This document shows, in pieces, positions 12,701-27,700 of a stretch of 64,000 nt of DNA. The number at the start of each line of letters is the position of its first letter. Positions within the stretch are counted from its first letter, which is position 1. This DNA comes from Zoroaster sp. YZ-2022 (Eukaryota; Echinodermata; Asteroidea; Forcipulatida; Zoroasteridae). A model generated the notes under the pieces. The model did no database searches. It saw only the letters and a program-made list of their open reading frames with translations, and was not told the origin of the DNA. The position numbers were made by a program, and so were the translations under genes. The DNA lies in contig CM055819.1 in the NCBI GenBank assembly GCA_029582265.1, positions 10,713,087 to 10,777,086 of the forward strand. Direction: 5' to 3'.

Positions 12701-15700
12701 GGCGCGGCAAGGCGCAAGCACATGAATCGTTTTCCCACAACGGGTTAGTTCTGCCCACATCGCCTTTGACCAATGACATTATTCGGAACACTTCCCATTC
12801 TACACATAATCCCAGCAAATACTACTTAAGGAGTTGCATCGGCAAACCTCTTCATTCTCCTGAAGAAGATTAGAGCAGGCTAATCGAAACGTTGAGAATA
12901 ACCCGTGAAGTCCCCATGGTTCTCCCTGAACCATATTAACCCGTGAAGTCCCCATGGTTTTCCCTGAACCATATTTCTCACTTAGCGACAGTAGAGAAAA
13001 ACGAGTTGCCCGAAATTGGTTCTCCTTGAACCTTTCTCACTTAACGAAGGTTGAGATACGAGTTGTACGATACGGTTCTTTTCAGAACCTGTACCTCAGC
13101 TTCACGTTAGTTGAGATAAACACATGGTGTTACCGCAAACCGAAACGATATCGACATTATTCAACACGTGTTTTGTGACATGAACATTAAAGTCAACTTG
13201 CTATACGCATGCGCTCTGATCCAAAGCCAACATGGCGTACAGGATATCCTTATTTAGAAGGCAGGGCGCGGCAAGGCGCAAGCACATGAATCGTTTTCCC
13301 ACAACGGGTTAGTTCCGCCCACATCGCCTTTGACCAATGACATTATTCAACACGTGTTTTGTGACATAAACATTAAAGTCAACTTGCTATATGCATGCAC
13401 TCTGATCACGCACGCACCAGTGATTATTGTCTTCTGATGATGGTAGTCACTCCCTGACACAGTCACGTGCGAGGCCGCTGTAGCTGCGTGATGCACCGGC
13501 CATGCGTGTGCGCGTGTGATCAATTTTTACGGTTTTATTTCAGAAATAACTTTCCGTAAATTAATACAATATTTTGTCACCAAGATGTTATACTTTAATA
13601 AAGATGGAATTAAATATGGTATCCTCTGTATTATAAAGGTCAATTTTGTTAACGTTTACATGTATTTGTACACCAAAGGAGGCATGTTTTCAACAAGAAT
13701 GAAAACGGGTATCCGAACTTTCCTGATTTCGGGTATTCGGTTCCAAAAATATCCGAAAACGCACAGCCCTACATTCTACCTTAATTCATCATTCATGTTC
13801 CACAGACCTTCCATTCTACCTTAATTCACCATTCATGTTCCACAGACCTTCCATTCTACCTTAATTCATCATTCATGTTCCACAGACCTAATTCTATTTT
13901 CAAAACTTTGTTTTGAAAAAATTAAAACTTCCTTCAAGAACTATGAATAAACACAACAAAATTTGAATTACAAAATGAATATACTGCATTTGTATGATAA
14001 AAAACAACTCTCAAAAGTTACTTTGTCAACAATATTTCTTGTGATTTTTATGACAATGTATGTTGAGAAAATTATTTAATAGCACATGCAATTTAGGTTG
14101 AATTTTCAGCACAAAAACAGTTACTACGGCTCATTTTTATCAATTATGGTTTCATTTGAGTCAGTGAGTTCATTATTCAATGCCCTGTCTTTAACCTAAG
14201 AAGTGTCTGTTGTGTAATTACAGGTGCCGGTTTTAGTGGTGGTTACCATGAATACTTTGGATTATCTACAGACACAGATGCTTTGACCTACCTGACACTA
14301 ACCAATGACATGCTTCATACATATTATCCTGATATCATTACCATTGCAGAGGTAAGCAAACCATCTCATTATCCTGAACAGATAATACAGGACATTATAA
14401 TAAATACAACCCTTTTTTTATTTTTTTAATTTTTTTTTACCTGAAAATTGTAGCTTCTTTTATATGATATACATACATGTATGTCATAGTTTTTGATACT
14501 GGAGATTTTTTGAATATTATGTTGTGTACAAATAAAACTAATAATGGACTATTATGGCTCAGTTTTCTTGTGTTGTGTTATCTTACATATCAGTCTGATA
14601 AATAAAATAATATTTTTAAGCTGTGATTTTTCAAAGTATTTTTATTCATGTTTTATCTGTATCATCCCCACGAAAAAAAGACACAAAAATGTGACATTTT
14701 TAAATGATCTAAATCAATCCCATTAAAGGTCCTAGGAAATAGAAATTTTTAACAGTGAAAACAATAAAGTATACCTATTGGAACATATATTTGTCATTTG
14801 TCTATTTTATCCCCGCCCCTTTGCACCATTAAAAAAATAAAATCTAAAATTAGGGGGGCGCCACGCTCCTCCCCTACCTCCTCATTATCATATTATAATC
14901 CGCAAATCCGTGACGTACACCTAGGAAGTTCCAGCACTGCCTGCGATGAAGTCGTACTCAAAACCACTGAAGTTGATGTGTCATATTAGATCTTCTTTTC
15001 AGCTAAATTTAGTAGATATCCCACATTTTTGGGAAATGCCTTGTAGGTGTGTTGTTGCTGGGTGTAGCAACACCACAAGGAAGGTGTCAGCCTTCACGAT
15101 TTCCCGACCAGACCCTAAATACAGGCGAATTTGGACGGCGAGTGTGAAGCTGACCAGGCGAAATGGTCAGGACCAACGGAGCACTCTATGATATGTAGCG
15201 CTCACTTTGAGCCAACATACTTTGACCGGGGCTCCAGAGCCAGTTTGGCATGAGATTTAAAGCCATGCTGCGCCTGATGCAGTGCCAACAATATTTCCCT
15301 TAAGTCAGAAGGCCAAGAAACGTCCAGAAATGAAAAGAGGAGCTTTCTTGAAGCGAGAAAGTCTCAGGGTAAGTTGCTTTGTTTTCCGTGTAACTTACAT
15401 GTGTACGTGCACCCACAAGCAATAGGCTTATTACTAACGTTAGAGGTCGATACACCGCACACCACATTAACGCTAAAAATGTCGCTTCATTGTGAAGTCA
15501 CTGAAGATGTCATTGTACAATTCTTTGACAATGTTAATTATGTGTGTGATTTTTGGATCTTGTTTCAAAATCATCGAGTGCAGAATTATGTTTTGAAACG
15601 GTCATAACGACGGCTTACACATTCACCAATGACTCCTGGCCATGTGTATCCATGCCATTGATTCGACGGGCCTTGCGCCTGCTTTACGGTAGAGCCTACA

Positions 15701-18700
15701 GTACAGATTTATCGGTGCTATACGGTCATGTTTACTATGCAACTTGCAAGTCGTGTGCACATACACTGTACATGTGTACGCTATGCACAGTTTATGACCC
15801 TTTTTATAATCCCACGGTTTAACCATGGAGCAACTAAACACAGTGGCAACATTGGTGCCTAGGTCTCACGTCACGAACAGCGCCACTGCGTTGGGCAGCA
15901 TTTGAAATTAGATGAGGCAATTTTTGTAAAAATCAAATTAAAAATAATTAGCCCAATCCAGACAAAAATTAAACGTAAAATTGTTTTTTATTCATATCAA
16001 TTGATAAAATAACAAAAGAAAATAAATAAGCACAATTTGACTCTTCCTAGGACCTTTAACTGAGAGCACTACTACCTGAAATTTACTTGTCCTTGTTTTA
16101 ATATTATGACCTGCTATGACCCTCTTCAACTGAGCCCCAAAGTGAAAACCATATCAATAAGATCTTACTAACGATCGTAACTCTTGGTGTCTTTCTATGT
16201 TTGCGTGATCAACTAATACTGGAAACGAAATAATCAACATTAATATTTTTCATTAACCCTAACTCCCTAAGCATTGTTACTGAACAATAAAAATCCTTCA
16301 AAATCCTCCAACTGCTTTTGTTGTCTAGGGAGTTAGGGTTAAAAAGATTGTTTCAAGAGAACAATTTGTAACACTTTGAGTTTTTAATGTTTTAATTAAT
16401 TACGAAAAAATGCAAAATCATTTGCGAGTCCTAGTTCCGTGTCCATTTTGTTTCCGGTGGAACGTACACACAGATAACGACAATCAATGTTCCTGTGTAT
16501 AGTCCGTATAATAATCAGATTGCATGTCCTGGGGACGAGGATAAAGGTTGTGACATTGTTGTCGTCCGTTCGGGTAAGCTGTGTTACGTACGTTAATGAC
16601 ACTTAAACCCAAATGAAAATCGTCTAAATTACATCGTGATGTTTGGCCATCGGGCTTTGGTGTTTGTTGAAACATAAAAGCCAAGATACTATTTAATATA
16701 TTTGTCATAAAATTTGTCCTATGATGGCTGCCAATGCTGGATTGTACCGTGTCTTAATGTTACAAACATTAATTCTCAAACATAAACTTCGAAAATTTGA
16801 GCGGAATTCGTGACGGAATTGAAATAGCTTAATTAAATTAGAATTGAATGGAGTTGAACTGAATAAGATTGAACAGTAAAATGACAATGAAAAAATGCCT
16901 TGGATTAGATAATTTCATTGTTTTCCGGTTCGGTGTCCTTGTTACAAACGTTAAATAAAAGGATTAACAACAGTTTTTTGTTGAAAATTGGATTTGGATA
17001 ACAGTCATTAAACATTGTGATTATCATAAAACAAACTTTCTCTTTAAAATATAGAATATTGCTCTTGTAAAACTATCTGGATAAAAACTTTTGTTATTTT
17101 TAATATGTGGTTACTCATTAATGTAACTCAAACTAAAAAAAACATCAGAATATTTTTCTTGTTTGTACCTTGTCTGCTCATAGTGAGACATGTACCTACA
17201 TGATATAAAGTCAAAGGGAACTTACCCTTTGTGTGATACCTTACACCTAAAAGACTATGTTATATGTGTTAGAAATGCAACTACATAAGTTTGAATGCTA
17301 AAAAAGTGGACATTCTCATGACGAACTATCTTTACTCTTTTAAAGTAGCTTGCTTGAGGGATAAAGATTGAAATAAAAGTGTCTGCATTATTCCTGACAG
17401 TTATTCATTTTTTACCATGTGTGTCACACTTTCTTCACCTAGTATTGTATATATACACACATATAACATTGCAACCATGATTCAATCTTGGAGACTGCAT
17501 GTATACAAGGGTTAATCATTATACATGAAACTATACACATGTACCTTTCATGTCTATCCTTTTGTGGTGTGCATTCGTTGGACGATTTTGATAAAAGTGT
17601 CATTAAGTCTTGTGCACATATACATGTCTCTACCCATTGGCATACGTACTAAAAGCAGCACTGAAACGATAACAGATTAGGCTACTCCAATTGTCAGAGC
17701 CAGCAAGCCCCCTGTTGTTTAGTGGTGTGACCAATTAAGTGTTAATTGGCTCTACCAGACTGCCACAGGGATCAAGAAGTTTGACCTTAGCCGGATGTGT
17801 AAAATATGGTACAGTGACTTTAGGAAATACATGTACAACCATTAGATAGGCCTAATAGTGTAACATAAGTCATAAGGAAGTAACCCATGGGGACGAAACT
17901 ACTAATGTTCCTATTTTGCATAATCTTATCATACACAAGGAACAGTACATTTAAATACATTTTATTTTGGGTGTCAAGAAGAACGGAATAGGAACAAGGG
18001 ATTTCGTCTGCATAATTTTCAACATCAACAGCTTAATCTGGCAACTTTTTTTCTCGACCTCATTTTCACGACCTCTCGTCTATGCCGAAAAGTGGATTTT
18101 GCTTGCAGAATGAGGGTGGTAGAGAAAATGAATAAGTTCAACAGGTCTTCAAGTTTGATTTTATTGAGTAATTTTTTAATATAAATGGTTGCGAGTCTGA
18201 TTACACCTTGGGATTTTGAGTAGCTATATTCGTGATTTTAACCAGTTCGCTTCGGATGCCGTGTATACACGCAATTTTTTTTTGTACAGCGGATCGGAGA
18301 GCGTCTAAACACGCGTTCCGATTTTTGTGTGTGTCACCGGGAGACTTGTCAACACGCCACACATGGCGTGCCGTCGTGTGGCTGACGTGTATACACGCAA
18401 TCGTTCTCGGAGTCCATGGGGTCACGGTTTGGTGGCCCCGGACAAAATGCACTGCAAATACTGAACGAGTTCACTCTTTTTGTTGATTTTTGCCTAATCC
18501 CTTTATCCAAGACCTGTTCCTTTGACGTACCAGCCAAGCATTTGTAAAGACGGATTTATATCCAATGTTTACGAGGCATTCGATCTCTCTCCAGGTATCA
18601 GTGGCAGACCGTCAGGGGTCCTAAGCCGTCCCCCGGCCCGGAGGGGGGGGCCTGACCCCTCCCAAGAATTGGGGTTTTAAATTTTTTTAACATTCTGGTG

Positions 18701-21700
18701 GAGGGGATGGGTGGGGGTGGTTGGGGGACCGGGCCCGAGCTGGAACTTACACAAATCAACCGGGCCCTTTCTTTATTTTGAGCTCCCCTGAAAACATGAA
18801 GTGTAATCATGACGGGTCTCTCGGAAATCACGTGTGGTTAGGGAATGATACCCCCGGCCCGGCGGTAACTTGTTCCGCTACTGCCAGGTATGCCGTCTTT
18901 TCGACCGGGCGCTGGTCGCTAATAGGCCGTTGCATCGGAGCTTGCCAACGGTCTAATTGTGCTAAACAAATACAATCGTAATTAAAAAACTAGCCATTTA
19001 ATTCTCGAAATGTCAATGAGTAAAGGTGTTTATTTGGTTGTCCAAACTTAGTTTCATTGACAATTTTTTTTATTAATGGCTAGAAATTTTTCCAGATTTT
19101 TCACTGAAAATAAACCCGCACGGGGGACCGGAAAAAAATAAATATTCCCGACGTCAACTGGTTAAAATAATATTCAGTAGTATGTACACAGGCCGTATCT
19201 GATGAAAAAAAAAAAGTGCAAGAGTTGCAGTTGATTATTAATTACGGGTCCTAAGAATTATAATAAACTTTGCCAAGCAAATTATTGACAGGGTTTGCTC
19301 TGTCCAGCAGGACCGGTAGGCTTGAATTGTGACTGGTTTGCTCTGTCCAGCAGGACCGGTAGGCTTGAATTGTGACTGGTTTGCTCTGTCCAGCAGGACC
19401 GGTAGGCTTGAATTGTGACTGGTTTGCTCTGTCCAGCAGGACCGGTAGGCTTGAATTGTGACTGGTTTGCCAGGTTTTTAACTGGTCCATTATATACGGC
19501 TTGTGCATGCAGTATTCAATCAGTTTCATATAAAAATGTTGTTTTGGACAAGTCAGACATGAGAGTTACTCTAATTATAGTTAATACACTGTCTAGCACA
19601 GCCACATATCAATTATGAATGAAGAAATACAATGCAAATACACATATCAACAATAACTTGATTACGGTCAGTAAATCTATTTATTGGAAAACGAAACAAT
19701 TTTAAAAAAAGAAAGAGTTAAATCAACCTTCATACTTCAATAATAATAATAACTAGAGGTTAAGGTTTTGATGAAAACGCTGACATGGGTTTCGAATGTA
19801 TTGATAATATTGGGCACTGATGTCCCAAGTTCTTTGTTTAGTGTAAAGAAAGTTATGATATATTGAAATAAGCTGAAAATGTGCATTAATTGTAGTCATT
19901 GTATACAAAAGTTGCATTGTGTGTTCCTTAGGCGTCCAAGTAGTACTAACTCATCCAAATGTAATTTTAGGCAAGACCCGATCGACAGGACGGGTGGGTA
20001 GATGAGACTGTGAGTGGGGCAGAAGGTGGCAGGAGACGGATGAGGTGTTTCTTATTGTTCAAAATTGACATTATTGTTCCCAGTATTATCTGTACAGATA
20101 GTACTACAATAGTATAAAATTGCAACAAAGTGTTAGATGAAAACGAACACAGGGGTTTCGGCTACATGTACATTGATAATTATTGGGACACAGAGTTCTT
20201 TGTTTAGTATTTACGATATATTGAAATGAACTGTAATCATTGTACACACAAATTTCATTGTTTGTCCCCCCCCCGAGACGTTTGAGACAATTTGTATGTG
20301 GATAATTGCAAAAGATGAAACGAATCAAGTTAATGCCCTTCCACCGGACAAGAGTTGAATGACAACAGAACGTGCACTATTTTTTATTGCTATCATGATA
20401 ATTAGGGTGAGAAAGGATGTTACCACATTCTACCCATAGTTGGTAAATTCGAGCAATAACATTTTGAAGTTTATATTGACTACATCATAAACTCGCAGAT
20501 TAGACTAAAATGTTAATGAAATAATATTTACTGACGTAATGATGATGTAATTGGTTTTAGAAACTAGGTCACATTATGGACTTTCATATGGTGCATGTTT
20601 TGTTTTTATGCGAAAATGCCAAGTGCTTATATGACAGCTCGTATGGTATGTCGAGTTTTGTTTAGGTCAAGTTTTCACAAGGGTCGAGATGTCTTAACCC
20701 CCGCAGGGTCACACTATTTGTTTATGTCGACTTGTCCGTTCTCGCCAATCTATACGTCCCACAGATTAGACTAAAATGTTAATAAAATAATATTTACTGA
20801 CGTAATGATGAGGTAATTGGTTCTACAAACTGAGTCACATTACGAGCTTTCATGCGAAGTATGACTCGTAGGTCGAGTTGTCACAAGGCTCGAGTGTTGT
20901 CGTGGATCCTAGTTGTTCGTGTTGAGTTGTCACAAGGGTCGAGATGTCTTACCCCCCGCAGCGTCACACTAAAATGTGAATAACATGATATTTACTGACG
21001 TTATAATGACGTACTTTGTTTTAGACACTAATTCACATCACGGGCTTTCATATGCAGACCTCCCAACTTGTACAATTTTGGCGTACTTTTTACGATTTTT
21101 CACCCATTTTACGCTGTTACGATTTTATTCTTCATTTGTACGATTTTTGACAATGCCGTTTTTAAAGTGTTTTTTTTAAATCTTTTTTAATTTGTTATTT
21201 TTTTATTTCGCGCGCCATAGGTCGTGCAAGTCTCATGGGCGAAACTTAACACAGTCTATTCCTGTGTGGTCTGTTGTTCCCGGTCGTGCGGTCCGCATAA
21301 TCGCATTCACTGTAATACGTTCGATCTCTGGCATAGGAGGGACTGTCAACTAGTTTATGAATAGACGACGTGCGTGCAAACTGATACTCTGTGGAAGCGT
21401 GGCTTCTGTACACACGATATGTACATGTATGCAGACTGTCCACATACGTGTGTGCATTGCGACATGCAACACAATGACTACCGGCTTGAAGAAAGTACTA
21501 TTTTTGAAAACTGAATGTTTTGAAAACTGACGATGCTCAGTATGACATCATCCATTGACAACTTTCACATGTTAAACCTATGGGGTGCTGGCAGAAACAA
21601 TAGGGTTTCGGCGACCATATTTTACGAGAACACTTCCAGACTACTGTAATTTCGGAATATAAGTCGTGGGTTATACATTGTTTTTGGCCCTGAAAAGTTT

Positions 21701-24700
21701 CCTGCGGCTTTTACAAAGGGCGGCTTATATGCTGAGGTATGAAGAAGAAAACAACATGCACATGTAAGTTTGTAAAATAACTTAAGGTGTAAAAAACGTC
21801 TGTTCTAACAAGTAAAAACATGGCATGTAAAATACCGATTGACACCAAAGAATTTATCGTCCAAGGAATTACATTCTCATCCAGCGTGCTATTTTGATCT
21901 AGTCATTGGAAGGCACTCGGACTAACTCACTGTAGGTAGCATGTGTGTGCAATGCCCTATGCATATAGCGCGTAACAAATTTTTCTATTGGTTTGAACGA
22001 GAACAATACGTCATCATACAACCAATAGAAATATTTGTTACACGCTTTTAACTTCATAGGTTATCTGGGCACTATCTACAATATACAGAACAAGCGGCAT
22101 CTTTAGATCTTATGGGGGTTGTGTACTATGTGACACTCAATCTAAGGTATTCTACTTCACATACATGTATATACAAAATAATTTCCTGACCAACCATAAA
22201 TGCAAAAGAAAACCCCGAAGGAAGTTATCCAGAGTATTCATGAGCACGGAAAAGTACCGGTAAAGATAGCATTTGAGAAAGTTTGTGAACATTTCCCACA
22301 CATAAGCAGCTGTGGGATGGGATTGCTCATCAAGGTGGTGTTTGGGAAGAGTGTAAGGCAAATACCGTTTTCAAATACTGCGGTATGAAGCTTATTACGC
22401 TTAATCAAACCGACATTGTGGCACCTAGTGTATCAAGGGACATAGTACCCGAAAGCTTTGGGCAAACATGTCGGAACTCGCCAATGCTTCCAGGGATAGA
22501 CAACTTAGTACACCAGAGGAGATGAAAGGCTTCGCATTGCTGTGACTACCTTAGCAAGGAAGGTGAAGGGCTTCGCATTGCTGTGACTACCTTAGCAAGG
22601 AAGGTGAAGGGCTTCGCATTGCTGTGACTACCTTAGCAAGGAAGGTGAAGGGCTTCAGATTGCTGTGACTACCTTAGCAAGGAAGGTGAAGGGCTTCGCA
22701 TTGCTGTGACTACCTTAGCAAGGAAGGTGAAGGGCTTCGCATTGCTGTGACTACCTTAGCAAGGAAGGTGAAGGGCTTCGCATTGCTGTGACTACCTTAG
22801 CAAGGAAGGTGAAGGGCTTCGCATTGCTGTGACTACCTTAGCAAGGAAGGTGAAGGGCTTCGCATTGCTGTGACTACCTTAGCAAGGAAGGTGAAGGGTT
22901 TAACAACTGAGCTGCAGAAGAAGAAGACAAAACATCGGGAAAAGGTTGGATCAGTGATCCCGCCAAGCACGCTCCTGTGATGAGAAGATGTAAAACCTGT
23001 TGGAAGATTTTTGGGAAAAGGAATATTTGTGATGAATGCAGGTTGTCCAGCTACAAGGGCTGTGAAGGAATTTCTGAATCCCGATAAGTGGCCTTCAGAA
23101 AAGCTATGTCGAAGCGTGGTTGTGGAGACATTAACATTGTTACCATTGAGGGCCTGCAAGAATCACCCCCTACTCATTGGCGCCTACCTTGCAGAGGAAC
23201 CATTGTGTCTAGTTACCCAGTACTGGGGCAAAAGGACCATTTTCCATGCCCTCAGGGATGAGCGTATGCCTGGAAGCATTCCATGGCTAGCTGTCATCAA
23301 ACAGGTCGTCAATGGACTGTCATCTTTCCACATTAGCCAGATCATCCATAACGACTTGAAAGGTATGTTTCCGTCATCCTTATGTTTTTTGAAGAATTAC
23401 TGATCGCGTTTTTAGTGATCATATTTATTTAAACAGAATTATGGTTTCCATCTTACTTAATGCCCAAAAAAGTCTCCGGTTTCTGGTCTCTGCTTTGCCT
23501 CAGATCAGCGCGTCCACATTTTTATTTCTTGTTTTGTATTCATTTCACACCTGACTAATTTCTTCCTACTCTTACAGTATGTTTATGTGTACCTTGTTTT
23601 TGCCTTTGAGAAAGAACCTGTTAAGTTCAAAACTTAAGGCCAATAACATTTATTTTGCATTTATTTTATTTGATTTTTTTGTTGCTATGAAACGATGTCC
23701 AATTGCAGCCAAAATTGCTGGATCGATTTAAATTCTGCCATGCTGTGTTTTAAACGACTTTTTCACATAGTGGTATGAACATTTGCCCGATTTGTGAGGC
23801 CTCTCAGCCACCATATTTTTTATGTGGGAAATTTGGTCCCTGCGTATACATGTAGGCCCTAACGTGTATCATGATTGTCAAAAAAAAAAACGCCTCATCA
23901 CACCAATTTTAAAGCCGACCGATGACCAGAAACCGGAGACTTTTTGGCCTCAAAGTTCTCAGCTTAACTATTTGAATAGATTGAAGAATTAATTGCATCG
24001 TGTCAGAAACAATTGATTGTACAGTGCTTCTTATTCATTATGTCAGTTTATACGGTCAAAATCAAATCAAACGTTTATCACCCAGCGCATGAATTTTTTC
24101 AATCTACACATCTAGCCGCTTTCTAGGATTCTAGCCGGCCAATCGTCATCAGGCAAGCTCGTTGGTCAAAATGTTCAGACGTCTGTTCTAATAAGCAGGA
24201 GCTCGTAGGTTCTAATCTCGCCCGAGTCACCTTTTGTCCGCAGTCACTCAGTGCTTCATATCTTACGTCGGTGTAAGGGCAAAATGAAATCAATTATGTG
24301 ACTTGATCAAACTACAACAGCATATTGCTCTATGCTGTAAGTATTTTAATGTTTTATTTCTGAAGAACCAAAACCGACAATGAACAACAACATGTAAGTC
24401 AAACCAGTGTTCTTTCATTTTCTCACAGATGACAACATACTACTTGATGACCTGAACTACTCACCAATGATCATCAATTTTGGTAAATCAGTGTGTATGG
24501 GCGGCACTGCATCTGAATACCAACTGTTCAGTGAAGATCAAGTCTTGACCTGAACTATTCGCAGCCAAGGAGCCCCTATCGATCACCACTGATGTTTTTT
24601 TCTTTTGGATTTATAATAAGCTGCGTGAGAAGAAGACGTCTGATCCCGGTCCTGAAGAAAGTTCAAGCCGTGACATATGTGGAACAACATTAGACTTGCC

Positions 24701-27700
24701 CATCAGATCTGCATGTAATTTACATTTAGGAACTTGACACTGAGTGTTTGATGCTTATAAATTTGAAATTTAATTTAATCTGCAGTGGAACTATACATTT
24801 AGAATCATTATCAATAAAATGTGATTTGTATTTGTATTTTATAATATAATGATTGCATGTATAACTGGTTAAATTATCACTGTTTTCTAGACAATTTGAT
24901 TTTGAAGGGAAGGTACATCATTAGTAGTTGCCCAAATTATCAAAATAAATAAATAGGCCTATCTAAATGCTTAATTGGTGTAGAAGGGAAGATACAACAC
25001 TGTCAAATAACATGATTAACATATGTTTCTCCTGAGGACGATCAGAGCACACTGATCGAAACGTCGAGTTGTACCTCCAGTTCTTTTCAGAACTAATTAC
25101 TACTCAATTGAGAATTTCACATGGTGTCACCACAATTTAGTCTTACTTATCCTCCTCACCATGCAAAGCTACAAGTTTTACCTATGATTAACAAGCAAAA
25201 AACAAAAACAAAATGAGTTATTACCTGAAAGCTAACTTGATGTGAAGTTAGTTAATGTAATCTTCAACATAACTTATTTGAAGTTTTGACAGCATTACCA
25301 ATTGAAGTATCCTGTGAAATTATTTTGAACTGTAATGTCGAATTTTAAAAGGTTGCCATCCGTCAATAAGTCAAGTGCTATGGGCCTAAACTAAAGTCTT
25401 AAACTGTAATAATCTACAGGGTCATGCTATTAACAGTTACAATTTCCTTTAATATGTATTGTCTATATTCATTACGCCATTCCAATGCTGAACTGGAAAC
25501 TAGATGTAGAATTACTTCAACCGCTTGTTTCGAAGGTATTAGTTTGAAACTTAAACAGCAAACGAAAGCGTATTTGTTGCTGTCGCTTCTTCTGTTGCAG
25601 TCCCACTGGCCCCCAAAAGTCCATCTAAATACTTGAAACTTTCCGGAGTATACTCCTCACAAAATTCGGTCCTGGCGTTTAAGCCCAGTTCTTTAGCATC
25701 GATACGATTATCGTAATTGATGGTCAGTTTTACTCGTGTTTCTTCCCGGAAATACCCTTTTTAATCTGCTGTGTTAGAACGCGTCTCAGGACTGCCCGCC
25801 CGCCTCTGTTGAATATCCCGGATGGTTGGTGCAGCTTGTTGCCTCACTCTTTCTTCTGCTGCCAGTTGAGAACTTCTTACTCGTTGCTGCCAAATACAAT
25901 TGATGGGCAAATTTTCAGCACGCACAGGGTTGTCTAGAACCAAGCAAAATTGTTTACACTAAACATAACCAAAAGCCACACATTTCTCAATTTGTTCATT
26001 TCTCACGTTAGCAAGAAATCACCACAACCAACAATTTTATCACCCAAGAATACACTGGGTAACTTATTGAGGATCAGGAGTCATGACTTTGCAGGATTTA
26101 GGTTTGGCATCAGGGATAATCTCTGGCAATGGAGGCTGATGTATGCCAAGAGCTGCGATTTTTCCAGGCATGTCGCTAGCTTGTAACTTTCGATTGTGAA
26201 AAACCTTTTCACAGTTTGCTTAGTAGCAAACGTATTAACTGTTTGCTGTACCTTTGGTTGGGCAACGGTAGCTGCCATAGTTTCGACTTCATCACCTCCA
26301 TTAACTCCACGTTGTTTGCCAGAATGTTCGTCACTTATGTATATTTCACGGTTGAAAGGATCATTCATTACAACAACCACATTTACTGCGCGATTATTCA
26401 CAATAATGTCAATGGTGTCATCTTTGACTAGGTAAGCAGGTTTAAGAGTTGACTTCTTTATCAATCGATGACTGTCTGTAACTTCATGGAGTGGTTGATG
26501 ACGTCATTTCCGCTTCCGTGTTTGCAACTGTTTGGATTATTCCTGTATGCAACAACTAGGCAAGCTCTCATCGAACTTTTTCGACCACCTATGTAGTGGA
26601 TAAGATGGTCGTTCTCTTTAACTTCAATCACGCTTGCCTCCCTCCAGACACCAGACTCGGCATCTAGTGCTTCCACTAGTTGTCCCTTGTGAAACTGAAT
26701 GTTGTGAATAGTTAGATTTATTTTAGTACATGAGCGACTCCAATGATACACATACATGTACGTCAAGGTGTAGATCTGCATCAAGGAATGACAGCCTGTA
26801 ACGGATAGTGCTTTATGTACCATAAGAGGTCATTCTGAATGCACTAGAGTGTAAATGAATTGCGCTACTCCGTAGCATTAATCTTCGTTGCAGTCACTGT
26901 ACACCACTCCGTAGCATTAATCTTCGTTGCAGTCACTGTACACCACTCCGTAGCATTAATCTTCGTTGCAGTCACTGTACACCACTCCGTAGCATTAATC
27001 TTCGTTGCAGTCACTGTACACCACTCCGTAGCATTAATCTTCGTTGCAGTCACTGTACACCACTCCGTAGCATTAATCTTCGTTGCAGTCACTGTACACC
27101 ACTCCGTAGCATTAATCTTCGTTGCAGTCACTGTACACCACTCCGTAGCATTAATCTTCGTTGCAGTCACTGTACACTACTCCGTAGCATTAATCTTCGT
27201 TGCAGTCACTGTACACTACTCCGTAGCATTAATCTTCGTTGCAGTCACTGTACACTACTCCGTAGCATTAATCTTCGTTGCAGTCACTGTACACCACTCC
27301 GTAGCAGTCACTGTACACTACTCCGTAGCATTAATCTTCGTTGCAGTCACTGTACACAAAAACAAAAGAAATAATTATATATACATATAAAAATCAGTCC
27401 CATCATAATGAGAATAAAGCCATTGTAAATCTCACACCCTTATATTCAAACTCGCTCTCTTATACATGTGTGCTGCACTGACTATTAGCAATGTTAACAT
27501 GTTGCTGATGATCAATGCAAGTTAAAAACAAAATCAGATGAAATTTAAATTTTGTCAAAAACAATGTACACATACTTTTATTGTTTATTTTAAACATACA
27601 ATCCTAAAAGCATGGCTGGTGTCTTTTTGTAAAAACATTGGTACAGTCATCATGCAATACTATCACCTTTTCGACGACTCGCTCGAACAACTGAGAACAC

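Larger units (their letters stand above)
22200..24560 (+). pseudogene. Decayed kinase-like gene with NFG and HND in place of DFG and HRD
   Basis: An upstream piece at 22201-22388 ([18 protein letters not shown]) is followed by a minisatellite made from coding sequence. Then [15 protein letters not shown] reads into two consecutive stops (TGATGA, about 22978-22983). After them come [10 protein letters not shown] (glycine loop), ATRAVKEFL (lysine strand), [16 protein letters not shown], an intron 23362-24428 with good splice sites, and [18 protein letters not shown] then GKS. The loop aspartate is kept (HND) but DFG is NFG. The frame stops soon after, near 24553. The retained intron means it is not a processed copy. 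Catalysis is unlikely. Confidence 0.65.

Noticed and set aside
15553..15841. Overlapping frames on both strands inside THAP element copy 2
   Set aside because: Low-complexity composition, no domain, and not preserved in the sister element.
18201..18981. Several frames of 60-90 codons in the larger TTAA element
   Set aside because: No transposase motif; the GC-rich tracts give chance open frames.
26860..27390. 176-codon frame of 13-residue repeats
   Set aside because: The 39-bp unit is a multiple of 3 and lacks stops on both strands; frames are open by arithmetic.
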